Shown here: positions 25,054 to 32,835 of the stretch, piece by piece
How the letters are laid out: every line of letters starts with the position of its first letter
Numbering within the stretch: the first letter of the stretch is position 1
Source: an uncultured Prevotellaceae bacterium
GTDB taxonomy: Bacteria; Bacteroidota; Bacteroidia; Bacteroidales; Bacteroidaceae
DNA: 64,000 bases
Reading direction: 5' to 3'
NCBI GenBank assembly: GCA_900314985.1
Contig: OMXL01000008.1
Location: 1-64,000, forward strand
Made by a program: the position numbers and the translations under genes
The notes under the pieces: model-generated
Told to the model about the DNA's origin: nothing
The model's input: the letters and a program-made list of their open reading frames with translations, nothing else
Database searches by the model: none

Positions 25054-26112
25054 ATGATAATTGATAAGATAGACGAACTTCTGAAAGAAGTACAGACACT
25101 TAGTGCGAAAAATGCTGAAGAAGTAGAAAAGTTGCGACTGAGATTCCTCAGCAAGAAAGGTGAGATTACCGCTCTGATGAACGACTTCCGCAATGTGGCA
25201 GCCGACCAGAAGAAAACGGTAGGTATGAAGATTAACGAGCTGAAGACCCTGGCAACAGAGCGCATCAACGAGTTGCGCGAGCAGTGTGCAGAGCAGGAAA
25301 CGGGCGACGAGACCATCGACCTGACACGTACTCCCTACCCTGTGGAGCTGGGTACACGCCATCCACTCACCATCGTCACTAACGAGATTATCGATATTTT
25401 CTCACGTATGGGTTTTGTGCTGGCCGACGGTCCTGAAGTAGAGGACGACCTGCACGTTTTCACTAAGATGAACTTTGCTGCCGACCACCCTGCCCGCGAT
25501 ATGCAGGATACTTTCTTCGTTTCGCAGCATCCCAACGACGTCACCAAGAATATCCTGCTGCGCTCGCACACCTCCAGTGTGCAGGCCCGCGTGATGGAAC
25601 AGATGCATACCGAGGACGGCAAGTTGACCGCTCCTATCCGCGTTATCTGTCCTGGACGAGTATATCGTAACGAGGCTATCACCGCCCGTGCCCACTGTTT
25701 CTTCCACCAGGTGGAAGGACTGTATATCGACAAGAATGTCAGCTTTACCGATCTGAAGCAAGTCTTGCTGTCGTTTGCCCGCGAGATGTTTGGTGCCGAC
25801 ACAAAGATTCGCCTGCGTCCGTCGTACTTCCCATTCACTGAGCCCTCTGCCGAGATGGACATCTCTTGCTTCATCTGTGGCGGCGAAGGCTGTGGCTTCT
25901 GCAAGCATACCGGCTGGGTAGAAATTCTGGGATGCGGTATGGTAGACCCCAACGTGCTGGAAGAGTGCGGCATCGACTCTAAGATTTATAGCGGCTACGC
26001 CTTCGGTATGGGTGTAGAGCGCATCACCAACCTGAAATATCAGGTGAGCGACCTGCGCATGTTCTCTGAAAACGACGTGCGCTTCCTGAAAGAATTTGAA
26101 GCAGCCAACTGA
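25054..26112 (+). CDS. pheS: Phenylalanyl-tRNA synthetase alpha subunit
   Basis: About 352 residues, catalytic subunit of the (alpha-beta)2 enzyme that charges tRNA-Phe. An N-terminal tRNA-binding coiled coil (residues 1-85) is followed by the class II core: GFVLADGPEVEDDLHVFTKM, motif 2 in CPGRVYRNEAITARAHCFFH, and motif 3 in YAFGMGVERITNLKY. ATG 25054 matches the family start (MIIDKIDELL). The beta subunit gene is not in this window. Its stop overlaps the start of the next gene by one base. Confidence 0.97.
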   Translation: MIIDKIDELLKEVQTLSAKNAEEVEKLRLRFLSKKGEITALMNDFRNVAADQKKTVGMKINELKTLATERINELREQCAEQETGDETIDLTRTPYPVELGTRHPLTIVTNEIIDIFSRMGFVLADGPEVEDDLHVFTKMNFAADHPARDMQDTFFVSQHPNDVTKNILLRSHTSSVQARVMEQMHTEDGKLTAPIRVICPGRVYRNEAITARAHCFFHQVEGLYIDKNVSFTDLKQVLLSFAREMFGADTKIRLRPSYFPFTEPSAEMDISCFICGGEGCGFCKHTGWVEILGCGMVDPNVLEECGIDSKIYSGYAFGMGVERITNLKYQVSDLRMFSENDVRFLKEFEAAN

Positions 26113-26720
26113 TGAAACTCGTATTGATGACTCAACCCACGTTTTTCGTGGAGGAAGACAAAATACTCTCGTCACTCTTCGACGCGGGACTGGACGACTT
26201 GCATCTTTTCAAGCCCGACTCGTCGCCCATGTATTCAGAGCGACTGCTCACGCTGTTGCCCGACGAATACAGAAAGCGCATCACCGTCCATGATAACTAT
26301 TATTTAAAAGAGGAGTATAAGTTGCATGGCATCCACATCAATGATGAGACCACGCCAGCTCCTAAAGGTTATAAGGGACACATCAGCAGATACTGTACGC
26401 ATCTGGACCTGCTGAAAGAGGCCAAGAAGAATGCTGACTACGTGATGCTGAAGTATATCTTCGACAGTCAGACGGAGCCTGATCAGAAAGCCACCTTTAC
26501 GATTGACGAACTGAAAGAAGCCTCGCGCCAAGGACTCATCGACCGCCACGTCTATGCCTTGGGCGGTATGAATCTGGACACCATCAAGGCTGTCAAAGAC
26601 TTGGGCTTCGGTGGTATCGTCATCAGTGGCGACCTCTGGAATCGTTTCAACATTCATCAGGAGCTGGAATATCAGGCGCTGATAGACCACTTCTGCAAAA
26701 TCAGAAAAGCAATAGGATAA
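26112..26720 (+). CDS. Thiamine-phosphate-synthase-like (ThiE/TenI) protein
   Basis: A 202-residue TIM-barrel protein of the ThiE/TenI superfamily: GLDDLHLFKPDSS, YYLKEEYKLHGIHIND, VYALGGMNLDTIKAVKDLGF and GGIVISGDLW follow the family order, the last two forming the phosphate-binding loops. The ThiE pyrimidine-binding motifs are only partly kept (for example GIHIN instead of GvHLG), so it may be a TenI-like relative rather than a thiamine enzyme. No other thiamine gene is nearby; it sits between pheS and prs and shares their direction. Confidence 0.75.
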   Translation: MKLVLMTQPTFFVEEDKILSSLFDAGLDDLHLFKPDSSPMYSERLLTLLPDEYRKRITVHDNYYLKEEYKLHGIHINDETTPAPKGYKGHISRYCTHLDLLKEAKKNADYVMLKYIFDSQTEPDQKATFTIDELKEASRQGLIDRHVYALGGMNLDTIKAVKDLGFGGIVISGDLWNRFNIHQELEYQALIDHFCKIRKAIG

Positions 26721-26757
26721 AACGTTAGTGTTAATCTACAAATCATAACCCCAAAAG

Positions 26758-27696
26758 ATGAGCTCAAATAAAAACTACATGGTGTTTTCAGGTACTGCCA
26801 CTAAGTACCTGGCTGAGAAAATCTGTCAAAGTCTAGGATGTCCATTGGGAAAACTTCAGATGACGAAGTTCTCTGATGGCGAATTTGCCGTATCCTACGA
26901 AGAGAGTATTCGTGGACAGGATATCTTCCTGGTACAGAGTACATTCCCCAATTCTGACAATCTCATGGAACTGCTCCTGATGATTGACGCTGCCAAGCGT
27001 GCATCGGCTCGTACCATCAATGCCGTCATTCCTTACTTTGGCTGGGCTCGTCAAGACCGCAAGGACAAACCACGCGTCTCGATTGGTGCCAAACTGGTGG
27101 CCGACCTGCTGAGTGTGGCTGGTGTCAACCGTGTCATCACGATGGACCTGCATGCCGACCAGATTCAGGGATTCTTCGACGTTCCCGTAGATCATCTGTA
27201 TGCTTCGGGCGTTATCCTGCCCTACCTGCAGAGCCTGCACCTGGAAGACCTGGTGATTGCTTCGCCTGACGTAGGTGGTTCGAAGCGTGCCAATACCTAT
27301 GCCAAGTATCTGGGTTGCCCGCTGGTACTGTGCAACAAGACGCGTGCTCGTGCCAATGTCGTAGCCACGATGCAGATTATCGGTGATGTAGAAGGCAAGA
27401 ACGTGGTCATCATCGACGATATGGTAGACACAGCAGGTACCATCACCAAGGCCGCCGACATCATGAAGGAGGCTGGCGCCAAGACTGTTCGTGCCTGTGC
27501 ATCACACTGCGTGATGAGTGGTCCTGCCAGTGAGCGCGTACAGAACTCTGCACTGGAAGAGATTGTCTTCACTGACTCTATCCCCTACGCACAACGTTGT
27601 GCTAAAGTTAAGCAGCTCAGCGTAGCTGACATGTTTGCAGAAACCATCCGTAGAGTAATTAATAATGAGAGTATTTCAGACCAGTATATTGTGTAG
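26758..27696 (+). CDS. prs: Ribose-phosphate pyrophosphokinase
   Basis: A 312-residue enzyme that makes PRPP from ribose 5-phosphate and ATP, the precursor of nucleotides, histidine and NAD. Characteristic segments: KFSDGEFAVSYEESIRGQDI, VIPYFGWARQDRKDKPRVSI, the metal-binding ITMDLHADQIQGFF, and the PRPP loop NVVIIDDMVDTAGTITKAAD. Length and order match class I enzymes. The next gene starts inside its last 32 bases in another frame, so translation is coupled. Confidence 0.98.
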   Translation: MSSNKNYMVFSGTATKYLAEKICQSLGCPLGKLQMTKFSDGEFAVSYEESIRGQDIFLVQSTFPNSDNLMELLLMIDAAKRASARTINAVIPYFGWARQDRKDKPRVSIGAKLVADLLSVAGVNRVITMDLHADQIQGFFDVPVDHLYASGVILPYLQSLHLEDLVIASPDVGGSKRANTYAKYLGCPLVLCNKTRARANVVATMQIIGDVEGKNVVIIDDMVDTAGTITKAADIMKEAGAKTVRACASHCVMSGPASERVQNSALEEIVFTDSIPYAQRCAKVKQLSVADMFAETIRRVINNESISDQYIV

Positions 27697-28777
27697 TCTG
27701 CTGGCCATCGCAATGGTTAGCTGCCAGTCGAACAGCTACAAGTTGATGGGTACTGTGGAGGGATTGTCTGATGGCGACACGTTGTTGCTGACAGACGACA
27801 TGATCAATGGAACACCCAGCGATACCATCATCCTGAAGGATAACACCTTCACCTTCAAGGGTACTATTGGCGAAGACAAGGAAGCAGCACTCTGCATGAT
27901 CTATAGTGCTAAGAACAACGAGATTAATGCAGCCTTCATCCGTGAGCCAGGCGAGATTAGCGTCAAGCTGTCAGCTACTCCTGGTGCTTCACGCGTGAGT
28001 GGTACGCCTTGCAACGATGAGTGGCAACGTCTGAACGACTCTGTCATGGTCATTGGTAAGGAGATCAACCGCATTGCAGAGCACATCTACGGCAATACCA
28101 TCACACAGGAGGAACAGCAGCGTGGCATGGACGAAATAGAGAAACTCAACAAGCGCTTTGCCAAGGTAGTTGTGGAAACCACCGAGAAGAACATCGACAA
28201 TGAGTTCGGCTACTTCCTGTTGACCTATTATCCTGAGGAGCTGATTGACAATGCCACGCGTCTGCGTCTCATTGAAAAACTGTCTGACGAGCGTCGCCAG
28301 CGTCCTGCCATCAAGGATATAGAAGAGAGCATTCGTCGTACTGCTAAGACGGCTGAAGGAGCTACCATTCCTAACTTCTCACAGTTGACGCCCGACGGAG
28401 AAGAAATGCGCATCATGACGGAGGTTGCCAAGAACAAGATTACCATCATCGACTTCTGGGCATCGTGGTGTGGTCCCTGTCGTCAGGAGATGCCCTTCAT
28501 GCTATCGCTTTATGAGAGCAACAAGGGCCGTGGCTTAGGTATTGTCGGTGTGTCGCTTGACAAGGACAATGACTCTTGGGTGGCAGCTATTAAGAAGTTG
28601 CAGTTGCCCTGGCCACAGATGAGTGACCTGAAATACTGGGACAATGAGGTGGCAAAGGTGTTCAATATCACCTCTATTCCTCATACCATCGTCGTCGACC
28701 AGAAGGGAAAGATTCTGCGTCGCGGACTTCGTGGCGAGGAGCTCAAACAGTTTATTGAGAGCGAACTGGCAAAATAA
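27665..28777 (+). CDS. TlpA-family thioredoxin-like lipoprotein
   Basis: A 370-residue envelope lipoprotein. Signal MRVFQTSILCSLLAIAMVSC ends in a lipobox cysteine; a DUF4369 domain (about 25-125) is followed by a helical linker and a TlpA/ResA domain (about 235-370) with WASWCGPC (Cys269, Cys272). It probably reduces or exchanges disulfides in exported proteins. It has the same domain order as the two duplicates at 3916 and 5498 but is much diverged and lipid-anchored. It is the last gene of the pheS-prs unit, closed by a bidirectional terminator. Confidence 0.92.
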   Translation: MRVFQTSILCSLLAIAMVSCQSNSYKLMGTVEGLSDGDTLLLTDDMINGTPSDTIILKDNTFTFKGTIGEDKEAALCMIYSAKNNEINAAFIREPGEISVKLSATPGASRVSGTPCNDEWQRLNDSVMVIGKEINRIAEHIYGNTITQEEQQRGMDEIEKLNKRFAKVVVETTEKNIDNEFGYFLLTYYPEELIDNATRLRLIEKLSDERRQRPAIKDIEESIRRTAKTAEGATIPNFSQLTPDGEEMRIMTEVAKNKITIIDFWASWCGPCRQEMPFMLSLYESNKGRGLGIVGVSLDKDNDSWVAAIKKLQLPWPQMSDLKYWDNEVAKVFNITSIPHTIVVDQKGKILRRGLRGEELKQFIESELAK

Positions 28778-28800
28778 GCGACCAACAAGACAGAAAGATA

Positions 28801-28830
28801 AAGGCTCAGTGGAAATTCCTACTGAGCCTT
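28801..28830. terminator. Bidirectional terminator
   Basis: AAGGCTCAGT (28801-28810) and ACTGAGCCTT (28821-28830) with a 10-base loop, T-rich on the right. It serves the TlpA lipoprotein gene and overlaps the end of the convergent ATP-grasp-like gene. Confidence 0.8.
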
Positions 28831-29919
28831 TCTTATATGTATTTTATAATGGTCTGTCAGTTCTATATGCATCACCTTCCGAATATCATCATCTGTAGGC
28901 ACTAGGCTCAGCGCTACATGTCCCATTGTACGGCGCAGGTTCAGTTCCACACAAGGATGTAACAATAAATGAGAATTGAGATTAGAGAATTCTCTCTTTG
29001 AGAATGTGGCGTTGCAAGGAGCATTGACTATCATCATATCAATGCCGAAGGGACCCTGGTAGTCGGCTAACAGTATGTTATCAATGATGCGCTGGCGGAC
29101 GCTGTCCAACAGATCTAACGACAAATAGCGCGCCATCTGTGCACGCTTCGTCTCCTCTGTGGCCAGTAGGTTGCCGATGTAGGCGCCATTCTTAGTATGG
29201 AATAGCGACAGTCCCAGATAATGCACCTGTCCGTTAGCATCACGCTCAAACTCCATACCGAAATCCTTGACCTTGTTGTAGTAGGGTTCCACCATGACGC
29301 TACCTTGCTGTTTGATAACATTGCGAATCCAGTTGTCAACCATCAATTTCCCTTGATCAACAAGACGCTCGGTGTCGTAGAAACGTACTCCTCGCCCACT
29401 CGACGACCACGGTGCCTTGACTACGACTCGTTGCCAGCGCGACATGAATGCCTCCACTTGTTCAACGTCGCTGCACTCTACAGCCTCGCCAACAGTACCT
29501 TCTAAGCGCAACGAGGACAACAGGCGGGCGGACGTTCTGCGGTGTGCCAGTTGTCGCCAACACTCCAGACGGGAAGACTCTGGCAAAAGATTGACAGACA
29601 ATCCCCACCGGTGCAGATCGGTGACTAATGCGGAATCCCAGCCCCAGGGCTTCACTTGCTGCACATCCAAATGGGGCAAGTCACTGCGGTCTACAAACTG
29701 GCAGATAGGCCGTCCCAGTCTTCTGCGCAATCGTTCGTAACACTTGCGTGCTGCCTCTGAGTGGTCAACAAGCACATAGTCGTCAGCGTCGGCCCATAGA
29801 GCCGGTAGCCACCCAAGGTCAGCCTTCAATTGTCTACCAGCATGAGGTGGTGTAAAGTGCGCCAGATTAGCTGCCAAAGCTATCTCATGTTCGGGGTTGA
29901 AAATATGTAGTGTCTTCAT
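28819..29919 (-). CDS. ATP-grasp-like protein
   Basis: About 366 residues. The N-terminus MKTLHIFNPEHEIALAANLA is a conserved Bacteroidetes signature. The second half has ATP-grasp traits: VVVKAPWSSSGRGVRFYD (lysine and glycine-rich loop), VMVEPYYNKVKDFGMEF and HPCVELNLRRTMGHVAL, where the E-x-N pair would bind magnesium. A ligase role is likely but the substrates are unknown. Residues 299-313 (NAPCNATFSKREFSN) come from the 37-base dispersed element, inserted between GIDMMIV and the metal-binding strand. The ATG lies 10 bases after a TATTTTTG element (29936-29929). Confidence 0.75.
   Translation of the reverse strand: MKTLHIFNPEHEIALAANLAHFTPPHAGRQLKADLGWLPALWADADDYVLVDHSEAARKCYERLRRRLGRPICQFVDRSDLPHLDVQQVKPWGWDSALVTDLHRWGLSVNLLPESSRLECWRQLAHRRTSARLLSSLRLEGTVGEAVECSDVEQVEAFMSRWQRVVVKAPWSSSGRGVRFYDTERLVDQGKLMVDNWIRNVIKQQGSVMVEPYYNKVKDFGMEFERDANGQVHYLGLSLFHTKNGAYIGNLLATEETKRAQMARYLSLDLLDSVRQRIIDNILLADYQGPFGIDMMIVNAPCNATFSKREFSNLNSHLLLHPCVELNLRRTMGHVALSLVPTDDDIRKVMHIELTDHYKIHIRKAQ
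28985..29021 (-). repeat. In-frame dispersed 37-bp element, copy B
   Basis: Thirty-four of 37 bases equal copy A (478-514) and the reading frame is the same. Next to it (28960-28984) lie AATTGAGA/AATGAGA bases reminiscent of the 7-base tracts. Confidence 0.8.
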
Positions 29920-30043
29920 TATCGACTGCAAAAATACGAAAAAATAAGGAAACATCCAAATCTATGAAATATTTTCAGTAGTATGTGTTTCTACATGTCA
30001 TTTAGCTGATATTATGGAGTTCCATACTTTTTTTATCTATTAT

Positions 30044-30074
30044 TTTGTCATTTATAAAAATATGTGTATATTTG
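30044..30074 (+). promoter_or_regulatory. Promoter of the signalling-TonB-NRPS operon
   Basis: TTTG 30044-30047, 19-base spacer, TATATTTG 30067-30074, 30 bases before the ATG at 30104. It is the only convincing promoter I see ahead of the six genes to 42529. Confidence 0.75.
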
Positions 30075-30103
30075 CAGCTAAATTATAAATATAACGAAAT
30101 AAC

Positions 30104-31273
30104 ATGAAGCCAGTTAAAATTTTGAGTGTCGACGACGAGATGGACCTCGAACTGCTGTTGACGCAATATTTCAGACGTCAGATTCGCAAAGGAGAGTATG
30201 AGTTTTTCTTTGCACATAATGGCCTAGAAGCCCTCACACTGATGCTGAAGGAGAAAGACATCAATATTATTCTCTCCGATATCAATATGCCAGAGATGGA
30301 CGGTCTGACACTGCTGACCAAGATTAACGAGATGCAGAACCCCGCCATGAAGTGCATCATGGTGTCAGCCTACGGTGATATGGGCAATATCAGATCGGCC
30401 ATGAATAATGGTGCCTTTGACTTTGCTACGAAGCCCATTGACCTGGACGACCTGAGCATCACCATCGAGAAAGCCATTGAACAGATTAACTATATCAAGA
30501 TGTCGCAACAGGAACATGTCCAGCTGGAGTCGCTGAAAACCGACCTTGCAGTGGCCGCAGAGATTCAGCAGGCTATCCTGCCCCGCATCTTTCCACCATT
30601 CCCTGAGAATAGCCACGAGTTGGACTTGGCAGCTAAGATGACACCTGCCAAGGATGTGGGTGGCGACTTCTACGACTTTTTCCGCATTGACGAAGACCGC
30701 ATAGGAATTGTGATGGCTGACGTTAGCGGAAAAGGCATTCCCGCAGCTATCTTCATGGCAGTCAGCAGAACACTGATACGCACCATAGGACTTCAGGGCT
30801 ACACCCCTGGTGAGTGTCTGACAAAGTCGAACGATCTGCTCAGCAAGGAGTCGGTAGACTGCATGTTTGTCACCGTATTCTATGCTATCTACAACGTCAA
30901 GACCGGTGAGATAGAGTACAGCAATGGCGGCCACAACTCGCCAGTCATTATCAAGGCCGATGGACGTATTGAGATGCTGCCAACAAGTACTAGTTGCATG
31001 GTGGGTGCTGTACCAGGCATTACCTACTCCAACGAAAAACTCACATTGAGTGTTGGCGACACCTTGGTGATGTACACTGATGGCGTTAACGAAGCCATGA
31101 ATGAAGCTAACGAGGAATATGGCGACGACCGCATGATGGCTTTCTTGGCTACACAGAAAGGACAGGGCTGTCAAGCCATTATCGATAATCAAATGGCTGA
31201 CGTCAAAACCTTTGTCGGAAACGCTCCGCAAAGCGACGACATCACGCTGCTGACGCTAACACGTAAAGCATGA
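30104..31273 (+). CDS. Response regulator with PP2C/SpoIIE phosphatase output
   Basis: A 389-residue cytosolic protein. The receiver domain (1-125) has the acidic pair D10/D11, phospho-acceptor D59 in LSDINMPEMDG and K110 in TKPI. A helical linker (130-165, AAEIQQAILPRIFPP) leads to a PP2C-type serine phosphatase (about 170-389) with KDVGGDFYDFF, MADVSGKGIPAAIF and SDDITLLTL carrying the metal-binding aspartates. Such RsbU/RssB-like proteins dephosphorylate an anti-sigma-factor antagonist when phosphorylated. It heads the operon, so the adjacent kinase probably phosphorylates it; the phosphatase substrate is not encoded here. Confidence 0.93.
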   Translation: MKPVKILSVDDEMDLELLLTQYFRRQIRKGEYEFFFAHNGLEALTLMLKEKDINIILSDINMPEMDGLTLLTKINEMQNPAMKCIMVSAYGDMGNIRSAMNNGAFDFATKPIDLDDLSITIEKAIEQINYIKMSQQEHVQLESLKTDLAVAAEIQQAILPRIFPPFPENSHELDLAAKMTPAKDVGGDFYDFFRIDEDRIGIVMADVSGKGIPAAIFMAVSRTLIRTIGLQGYTPGECLTKSNDLLSKESVDCMFVTVFYAIYNVKTGEIEYSNGGHNSPVIIKADGRIEMLPTSTSCMVGAVPGITYSNEKLTLSVGDTLVMYTDGVNEAMNEANEEYGDDRMMAFLATQKGQGCQAIIDNQMADVKTFVGNAPQSDDITLLTLTRKA

Positions 31274-32835
31274 AATTCTACGGCAAGACAAGCACACTCA
31301 TAGCCGTCTGTGTTGCCCTCATCATGGGTGCAGGAGTGGCGGTTGTCTACCAATGGTATGCGGCAGAACAAGAGAAGACGCAGCAATTGGAGGAGCAAAT
31401 AGCCCTTCTCACCCAACAGACGAAGCGTTCTGCTGTGATGCAGCGCGTCAACGAGCAAATGGAGGAGATTGCCAACCAGGAGCGCCGCATCAGTGACGAG
31501 CAGCGTATCAAGGCAGAGAAGCAGACTGCCGTAGCCGAGCAGATGCGCCGAAACGCTGAAGAAGAGCGCCAGAACGCCCTGGAAGCGGAGCACCGTGCCA
31601 TAGAGGCATCAAAAGTAGCTCAGAGTGAGCGTGTCATTGCCGAACAACAGCGTTCTAAAGCTGAATACCAAAAGCGCGTCGCCGACACGTTAAGCTATAT
31701 CACCTTAGCACGCCAGTTGGGCGACGTCTCCATCAAACAGTCAGAATCGGGCAACCAAGAATTGTCCCAACTGTTGGCCTATGCCTCGCAACTCTTCAAC
31801 ACGCGCTATAATGGCGACGTGTACACATCATCAGTCTATCAGTCGTTGTTCATTGCCAGCCAGAGCAAACAGCAATGGACCATACATAAGGGAGGCGTCT
31901 ACGACTTGGCGTTCTTTAACGACAAAGACAACCATTTCGTGACATGCAGCGGCTATGGCGAACTGATGAAACACAGCATGAAAAGTAATAAGATATCTAC
32001 TGAAGTGCTGATAAACAACAACACCTACGACTTCCGCGACGTTTACATAGACCGTGAGAAAGGTATTGTCTACGCCATCAGCCGAACAGGCCACTTTATT
32101 ATCAAAGGTAAAGACAACAACATGGAACTGCAGGTCAACAGCATCGGACCCTTACAGAAGATGGAGGTTGCCGGAAAGCAGGTTTTGCTATTGGGCGAGC
32201 AAGGTATAGCAGAGGTAGATACCGAGCACCGCACCATTGCCCGTTCGCGTCTGTTTTCATTTAAAAGCGTCTCAATCAGTCGTGCTGACAACTTTCCTTG
32301 CATCTTCGACAATCAAGGGCGCATGCACATCGTGAAAAGTTACGACCAGATAGAAACAAAGAAACTACCTTTCAAAGGACAAGTCACTGCTTATGCCAGC
32401 AGCAAGAGCAGTAAAATAAAAACTTACGGTATGAGTGATGGTACTATCTATTACGTCAATCCCAAGGGACAGATACAGAAGATGGTAGGTCACCGCTCGC
32501 GCGTCACAAAAATTAAGATTATCAACTATCGAATCTTCTCTGCCAGCTACGATGGCAGAATCAACCTTTGGTTGGCCGACCAGCCAAAGATAGAGCCCAT
32601 GACCATTATTACTACTAATAGTTGGATTCTAAACTTTACCTTCGACGAGAAGAAAGAGTATCTCTGGTGTGGCGACCAAAATGGCACACTCACCGAGTCG
32701 CTCATCTCTGTGCCCATGATGCGCCAGATGCTGAAAAAGAAGATTAAAAGAAACCTGACACAAGAGGAGTGGGACTACTACATAGGACGAAATATTCCCT
32801 ACGAACCATTCATAGGAAAGGAGGCAAAACTATGA
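31270..32835 (+). CDS. Membrane-anchored coiled-coil protein with propeller-like domain
   Basis: A 521-residue protein overlapping the previous gene by ATGA. One N-terminal membrane helix (TLIAVCVALIMGAGVAVVYQ) is followed by a long coiled coil rich in Glu/Gln/Arg (about 32-140, for example EEIANQERRISDEQRIKAEK) and, from about 190, WD40-like repeats (GVYDLAFFNDKDNHFVTCSG; SRVTKIKIINYRIFSASYDG). No enzymatic motif is seen. It may be a scaffold that couples the sensor to the receiver/phosphatase, which is inference from its place between them. Confidence 0.75.
   Translation: MKFYGKTSTLIAVCVALIMGAGVAVVYQWYAAEQEKTQQLEEQIALLTQQTKRSAVMQRVNEQMEEIANQERRISDEQRIKAEKQTAVAEQMRRNAEEERQNALEAEHRAIEASKVAQSERVIAEQQRSKAEYQKRVADTLSYITLARQLGDVSIKQSESGNQELSQLLAYASQLFNTRYNGDVYTSSVYQSLFIASQSKQQWTIHKGGVYDLAFFNDKDNHFVTCSGYGELMKHSMKSNKISTEVLINNNTYDFRDVYIDREKGIVYAISRTGHFIIKGKDNNMELQVNSIGPLQKMEVAGKQVLLLGEQGIAEVDTEHRTIARSRLFSFKSVSISRADNFPCIFDNQGRMHIVKSYDQIETKKLPFKGQVTAYASSKSSKIKTYGMSDGTIYYVNPKGQIQKMVGHRSRVTKIKIINYRIFSASYDGRINLWLADQPKIEPMTIITTNSWILNFTFDEKKEYLWCGDQNGTLTESLISVPMMRQMLKKKIKRNLTQEEWDYYIGRNIPYEPFIGKEAKL

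Noticed and set aside
30365..31231. Minus-strand frame of 288 codons opposite the receiver/phosphatase gene
   Set aside because: Antisense shadow of conserved receiver and PP2C domains.
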